A DNA stretch of 16,886 bases, from NCBI GenBank assembly GCA_038255255.1, contig JBBSLL010000045.1, positions 1 through 16,886 of the forward strand, in the 5' to 3' direction. The position numbers and the translations under genes are program-made. Under the pieces are notes generated by a model, which saw only the letters and a list, made by a program, of their open reading frames with translations, did not search any database and was not told where the DNA came from. Within the stretch, counting starts at the first letter, position 1. Each line of letters starts with the position of its first letter. This stretch comes from JBBQNY01 sp038255255 (GTDB taxonomy: Bacteria; Pseudomonadota; Gammaproteobacteria; Xanthomonadales; Ahniellaceae). Positions 14,674 through 16,886 of the stretch are shown here, one piece after another.

Positions 14674-15600
14674 TCACTCCTCCTCTACCACCACGTCGTC
14701 GGCCGGCGGCGTGCGCAGCAGGCGGTTGGGATTCTTGCGCAGCTCGCGCGAGAGTTCCTGGATGTTGCGGCTCGATGCTTCGAGATTGTGCGAGATGGCA
14801 TCGATGCGTCGCGACAGCGCCGAGGTGATCTGCGCCATGTCCTGCACCGCCTGTCGAACCGCCGGGCGATTCTCGACGGCCATGCCCTCGATTTCCGTCA
14901 TCGCACTGTCGAGCTTGGCCTGCGTACCTTTGAGTTCGCCGGTGACCTCGGCGAGATTCGAAAGCGTTGCGTCGATGGCCTTGCGATTCTGCGGACCGAC
15001 AACCTGGTCGACGCCTTCGGCGACGCGGTTGAGGCGTATCAGCAGATCGCGGAACTGCTTGATGATCTCGGGCGCGCTTTCGTCGACCGTGCCCGAAATC
15101 GAATCGATGCGCTTCGTGAGCAGGCGCACCAGCGGCGTGACCTGCGTGCGCGTCAGGTGCGTGACTTCCCCGGCCAGCTCGTTGAGCGCGTTGAACACGT
15201 CAGCAGCTTCGCGACCCTTGAGCCTGCCGCCCGGTGTGAGCATTTTCGTACTCGCCCCCTCCCGGATCGCGATCGCGACGTCGGCCAGCAGGCCGGCGGA
15301 TGCCAGCTGCGCGAGCGAATCGTCCGGCAGCGGCCAGTCGCGGCGCACCGCGATCTCGACGTTGTAGCGGGTCTTGTTGTCCTTGCGCTGCGGCACGATG
15401 TCCTCGACCTGCCCGATGCGGTAACCCTCGTAGAACACCGGCGCACCGACGCCGAGACCCGTCACGTTCTTGTAGTCGACGAAATAGGCATGCGTGCGGC
15501 CGCTGCGCCCGGTGATGACCACGAGCGCGATCAGCAGCAGTGCCAGCGCTGCGAGGACGAAGACGCCGACCAATGTGTAGTTGATGGTGTCGCGTTTCAT
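14674..15600 (-). CDS. MCE family (MlaD-like) lipid transport protein
   Basis: This is the substrate-binding subunit of an MCE ABC transporter. The family forms hexameric rings anchored in the inner membrane that carry phospholipid or other hydrophobic molecules across the periplasm. The 308-residue protein begins MKRDTINYTLVGVFV, with one membrane helix at about residues 8-30. A single MCE domain follows (about 38-125: YKNVTGLGVGAPVFYEGYRIGQV and ASAGLLADVAIAI). A long, mostly helical and coiled-coil tail then runs to an acidic end (DDVVVEEE). This is longer than E. coli MlaD (about 183 residues), and the lipoprotein partner also points to a non-Mla subtype. I chose the ATG at 15600; a TTG at 15618 would add six residues. 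It lies 39 bp after the ATPase gene. Confidence 0.92.
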   Translation of the reverse strand: MKRDTINYTLVGVFVLAALALLLIALVVITGRSGRTHAYFVDYKNVTGLGVGAPVFYEGYRIGQVEDIVPQRKDNKTRYNVEIAVRRDWPLPDDSLAQLASAGLLADVAIAIREGASTKMLTPGGRLKGREAADVFNALNELAGEVTHLTRTQVTPLVRLLTKRIDSISGTVDESAPEIIKQFRDLLIRLNRVAEGVDQVVGPQNRKAIDATLSNLAEVTGELKGTQAKLDSAMTEIEGMAVENRPAVRQAVQDMAQITSALSRRIDAISHNLEASSRNIQELSRELRKNPNRLLRTPPADDVVVEEE

Positions 15601-15639
15601 GGGCGGGCGCAGCTCCAAGGGCGGGAGGATTCGACCATG

Positions 15640-16473
15640 TCAGTCGGCTTCCCCGGTGAGGCGTTTGAGATAGGCGTCGGCGTCCACTTCCACTTCGCGC
15701 GGCCGCCGGTTGAGCAGGTCCTGGATGCGCTCATTGTCGCTCGCCCGGACCTCTTCCGACGAGCCGGTCAGCAGGATGCGGCCCTGGTCGAGGACCGTGA
15801 TGCTGTCCGCGATCTTGAAAGCCGACTCGAGTTCGTGCGTCACCACCACGATGGTCATGCGCATGGCCTCGCGCAGTTTCAGGATCAACTCGTCGAGTTC
15901 CGCGGAGACCACCGGATCGAGCCCCGCGGAAGGCTCGTCGAAGAACAGCAGCTTGGGATCCATCACGATCGCGCGCGCCAACGCGGCGCGCTTGACCATG
16001 CCGCCCGAAAGCTCGCTCGGCATGAGTTCGGCGAAGCCACCGAGGTTGACGACTTCGAGCTTGAGGCGGCTCATGATGCGGATGGTGCTCTCGTCGAGAT
16101 CGGTGTGTTCGCGCAGTGGCAGCGCGACGTTGTCGCCGACCGACATCGACGTAAACAGGGCGCCGCCCTGGAACGAAACACCCATCTGCCGGCGCAGGTC
16201 GATCAGCGTGCGCGACTCGGCGTGCGCCACGTCAACGCCCAGGATACTGACCTCGCCTTTGCGCGGCCGCAGCAGGCCGAGCAGGTGCCGAAGCAACGTG
16301 CTTTTGCCGGAGCCGGATCCACCCATGATCACGCGGATCTCGCCCGCATCGACGCGGAAATCGACGTCGTGCAGCACCTGGCGACGCCCGAACCATGCAC
16401 AGAGGCCGGTCACCGAAATGATCGGCAACGCTGCCTTGTCGTCCTTCGCGGCCTCGGCGCGCACGGCGTTCAT
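15640..16473 (-). CDS. MlaF-like ABC transporter ATP-binding protein
   Basis: This ATPase powers the MCE lipid transporter together with the adjacent permease. The 277-residue protein has Walker A GGSGSGKST at 51-59, a Q-loop at Q102 (GVSFQGGALFTSMSV, the MlaF-type sequence), the ABC signature LSGGM at 155-159, Walker B LLFFDE at 175-180 and the switch H213. The C-terminal ending EVDADAYLKRLTGEAD is family-like. The start is the ATG at 16473, which overlaps the preceding mini-frame stop as ATGA. An in-frame ATG at 16515 would add 14 residues, but that stretch is the duplicated permease end read in another frame. The order permease-ATPase-MCE-lipoprotein defines the transporter operon. Confidence 0.93.
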   Translation of the reverse strand: MNAVRAEAAKDDKAALPIISVTGLCAWFGRRQVLHDVDFRVDAGEIRVIMGGSGSGKSTLLRHLLGLLRPRKGEVSILGVDVAHAESRTLIDLRRQMGVSFQGGALFTSMSVGDNVALPLREHTDLDESTIRIMSRLKLEVVNLGGFAELMPSELSGGMVKRAALARAIVMDPKLLFFDEPSAGLDPVVSAELDELILKLREAMRMTIVVVTHELESAFKIADSITVLDQGRILLTGSSEEVRASDNERIQDLLNRRPREVEVDADAYLKRLTGEAD

Positions 16474-16606
16474 CGGTTGGCGAAAAAACTGAAAATCATG
16501 TCGGTAATCCGACATTGTCTGGAGATCGACAGAGGGGAATGGGCGTTCATCGGTTGGCGAAGAAGCTGAAGATCATGTCGGCGACCACGATGCTCGAGAT
16601 CGACAG
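16465..16606. repeat. Tandem duplication at the permease-ATPase junction
   Basis: The copy at 16542-16606 contains the end of the permease gene. The copy at 16465-16532 contains the end of the mini-frame and the ATPase start codon. They are separated by 9 bp. The left 40 bases match at 37 positions, the right 11 bases (GAGATCGACAG) match fully, and a short middle part has diverged, with one extra codon in the inner copy. Confidence 0.85.
16470..16550 (-). CDS. 26-codon mini reading frame made by a tandem duplication
   Basis: This short frame starts at the ATG that overlaps the permease stop (ATGA). It ends in a TGA that overlaps the ATPase start (ATGA), so it is a perfect coupling link between the two genes. 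Its last nine residues, MIFSFFANR, repeat the permease C-terminus, and the bases differ only at three third-codon positions. I do not know of such a peptide in other MCE operons. It could be a mere relic of duplication that still relays ribosomes, or a translated membrane-tail peptide. Only experiment would decide. Confidence 0.4.
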   Translation of the reverse strand: MNAHSPLSISRQCRITDMIFSFFANR

Positions 16607-16886
16607 TACGACGGCCCTCGTGGTGGCGCGGCCCACGCCCTCGGCGCCCCCGCTGACTCCGAAGCCCGTGGAGACTCCGACCAATGTGATCAGGAACGCG
16701 AACATGACGCTCTTCGCGAGGCCCTGCCCGATGTCCCAGAACGTGAGCGTCTTCAACGCCATCATCATGAAATTCGAAATGCTGACGTCGAGGATGGGCG
16801 AACAATACAGGGCCGCCCCGAGCAACCCGACCGCATCGGCGAAGATCGTCAGCAGGGGCATCATGACCAGCATGGCGAGCAGCGCC
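16547..16886 (-). CDS. MlaE-family ABC transporter permease (5' part outside window)
   Basis: This is the inner-membrane permease of the MCE lipid transporter (MlaE/TGD1 family). Only the last 112 codons are in the window, and the reading frame is open to the right edge. The visible part runs from ALLAMLVMMPLLTIFADAVG through KTLTFWDIGQGLAKSVMFAF and GVSTGFGVSGGAEGVGRATT to the end DMIFSFFANR. The GGAEGVGRATTRAVV stretch before the final membrane helix is a strong MlaE hallmark. Several hydrophobic segments are visible. The stop overlaps the ATG of the 26-codon frame downstream, and the last 19 codons are duplicated there. Confidence 0.93.
   Translation of the reverse strand, partial: ALLAMLVMMPLLTIFADAVGLLGAALYCSPILDVSISNFMMMALKTLTFWDIGQGLAKSVMFAFLITLVGVSTGFGVSGGAEGVGRATTRAVVLSISSIVVADMIFSFFANR

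Noticed and set aside
14590..16569. 659-codon open frame on the plus strand
   Set aside because: It is antisense to the MCE, ATPase and lipoprotein genes, rich in His, Arg and Asp as expected for the shadow of GC-rich codons, and has no recognisable motif.
1..16886. New defence, secondary-metabolite or mobile system
   Set aside because: Every gene longer than 100 codons has a recognisable housekeeping, envelope or replication role, and no transposase, phage, toxin or nuclease cluster is present.

Overview
The window is a gene-dense, GC-rich stretch of chromosome. Gene content and order suggest a gammaproteobacterium, probably from the Xanthomonadales/Nevskiales/Steroidobacterales side. The clues are sucCD next to a pilS-type kinase, the lptGF-pepA-holC-valS block, and an MCE lipid-transport operon running into holD-rimI. 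This placement comes from recalled synteny, not from a search. I see no rRNA, tRNA, CRISPR array, transposase or prophage gene.

Layout: (1) 1-1839, minus strand: sucC then sucD (partial at the left edge), the two subunits of succinyl-CoA synthetase, with a strong dispersed hairpin repeat between them. (2) 2060-3739, plus: a PilS-type membrane histidine kinase with no pilR beside it. (3) 3740-4185: a gene-free, repeat-rich gap holding several inverted repeats. (4) 4186-5595: xerD (minus), with an RDD-family membrane protein gene starting only 24 bp away in the opposite direction. (5) 5630-7812, minus: lptF and lptG, overlapping by ATGA; these are the permease subunits of the lipopolysaccharide export transporter. 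(6) 8132-13066, plus: pepA, holC and valS, the classical block of leucyl aminopeptidase, DNA polymerase III chi and valyl-tRNA synthetase. (7) 13091-16886, minus, read right to left: MlaE-family permease (partial), ABC ATPase, MCE protein, ABC-auxiliary lipoprotein, a probable DNA polymerase III psi subunit (holD), and rimI. Most joints in this last operon are 1 bp apart or overlap by 4 bp (ATGA or GTGA).

Most genes are ordinary housekeeping. The unusual content is at small scale. A roughly 65-bp stretch at the permease-ATPase junction is duplicated in tandem, giving a 26-codon reading frame whose last nine codons repeat the permease C-terminus with only synonymous changes. Two palindromic repeat-like sequences lie in frame inside valS, in loops that vary between ValRS proteins. 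One dispersed hairpin family appears at three places. A 10-bp-stem hairpin exactly fills the 24-bp gap between the convergent valS and rimI stops. The gap after pilS looks like a scar where pilR might be expected. I found no convincing new defence or biosynthetic system, and I do not claim one.
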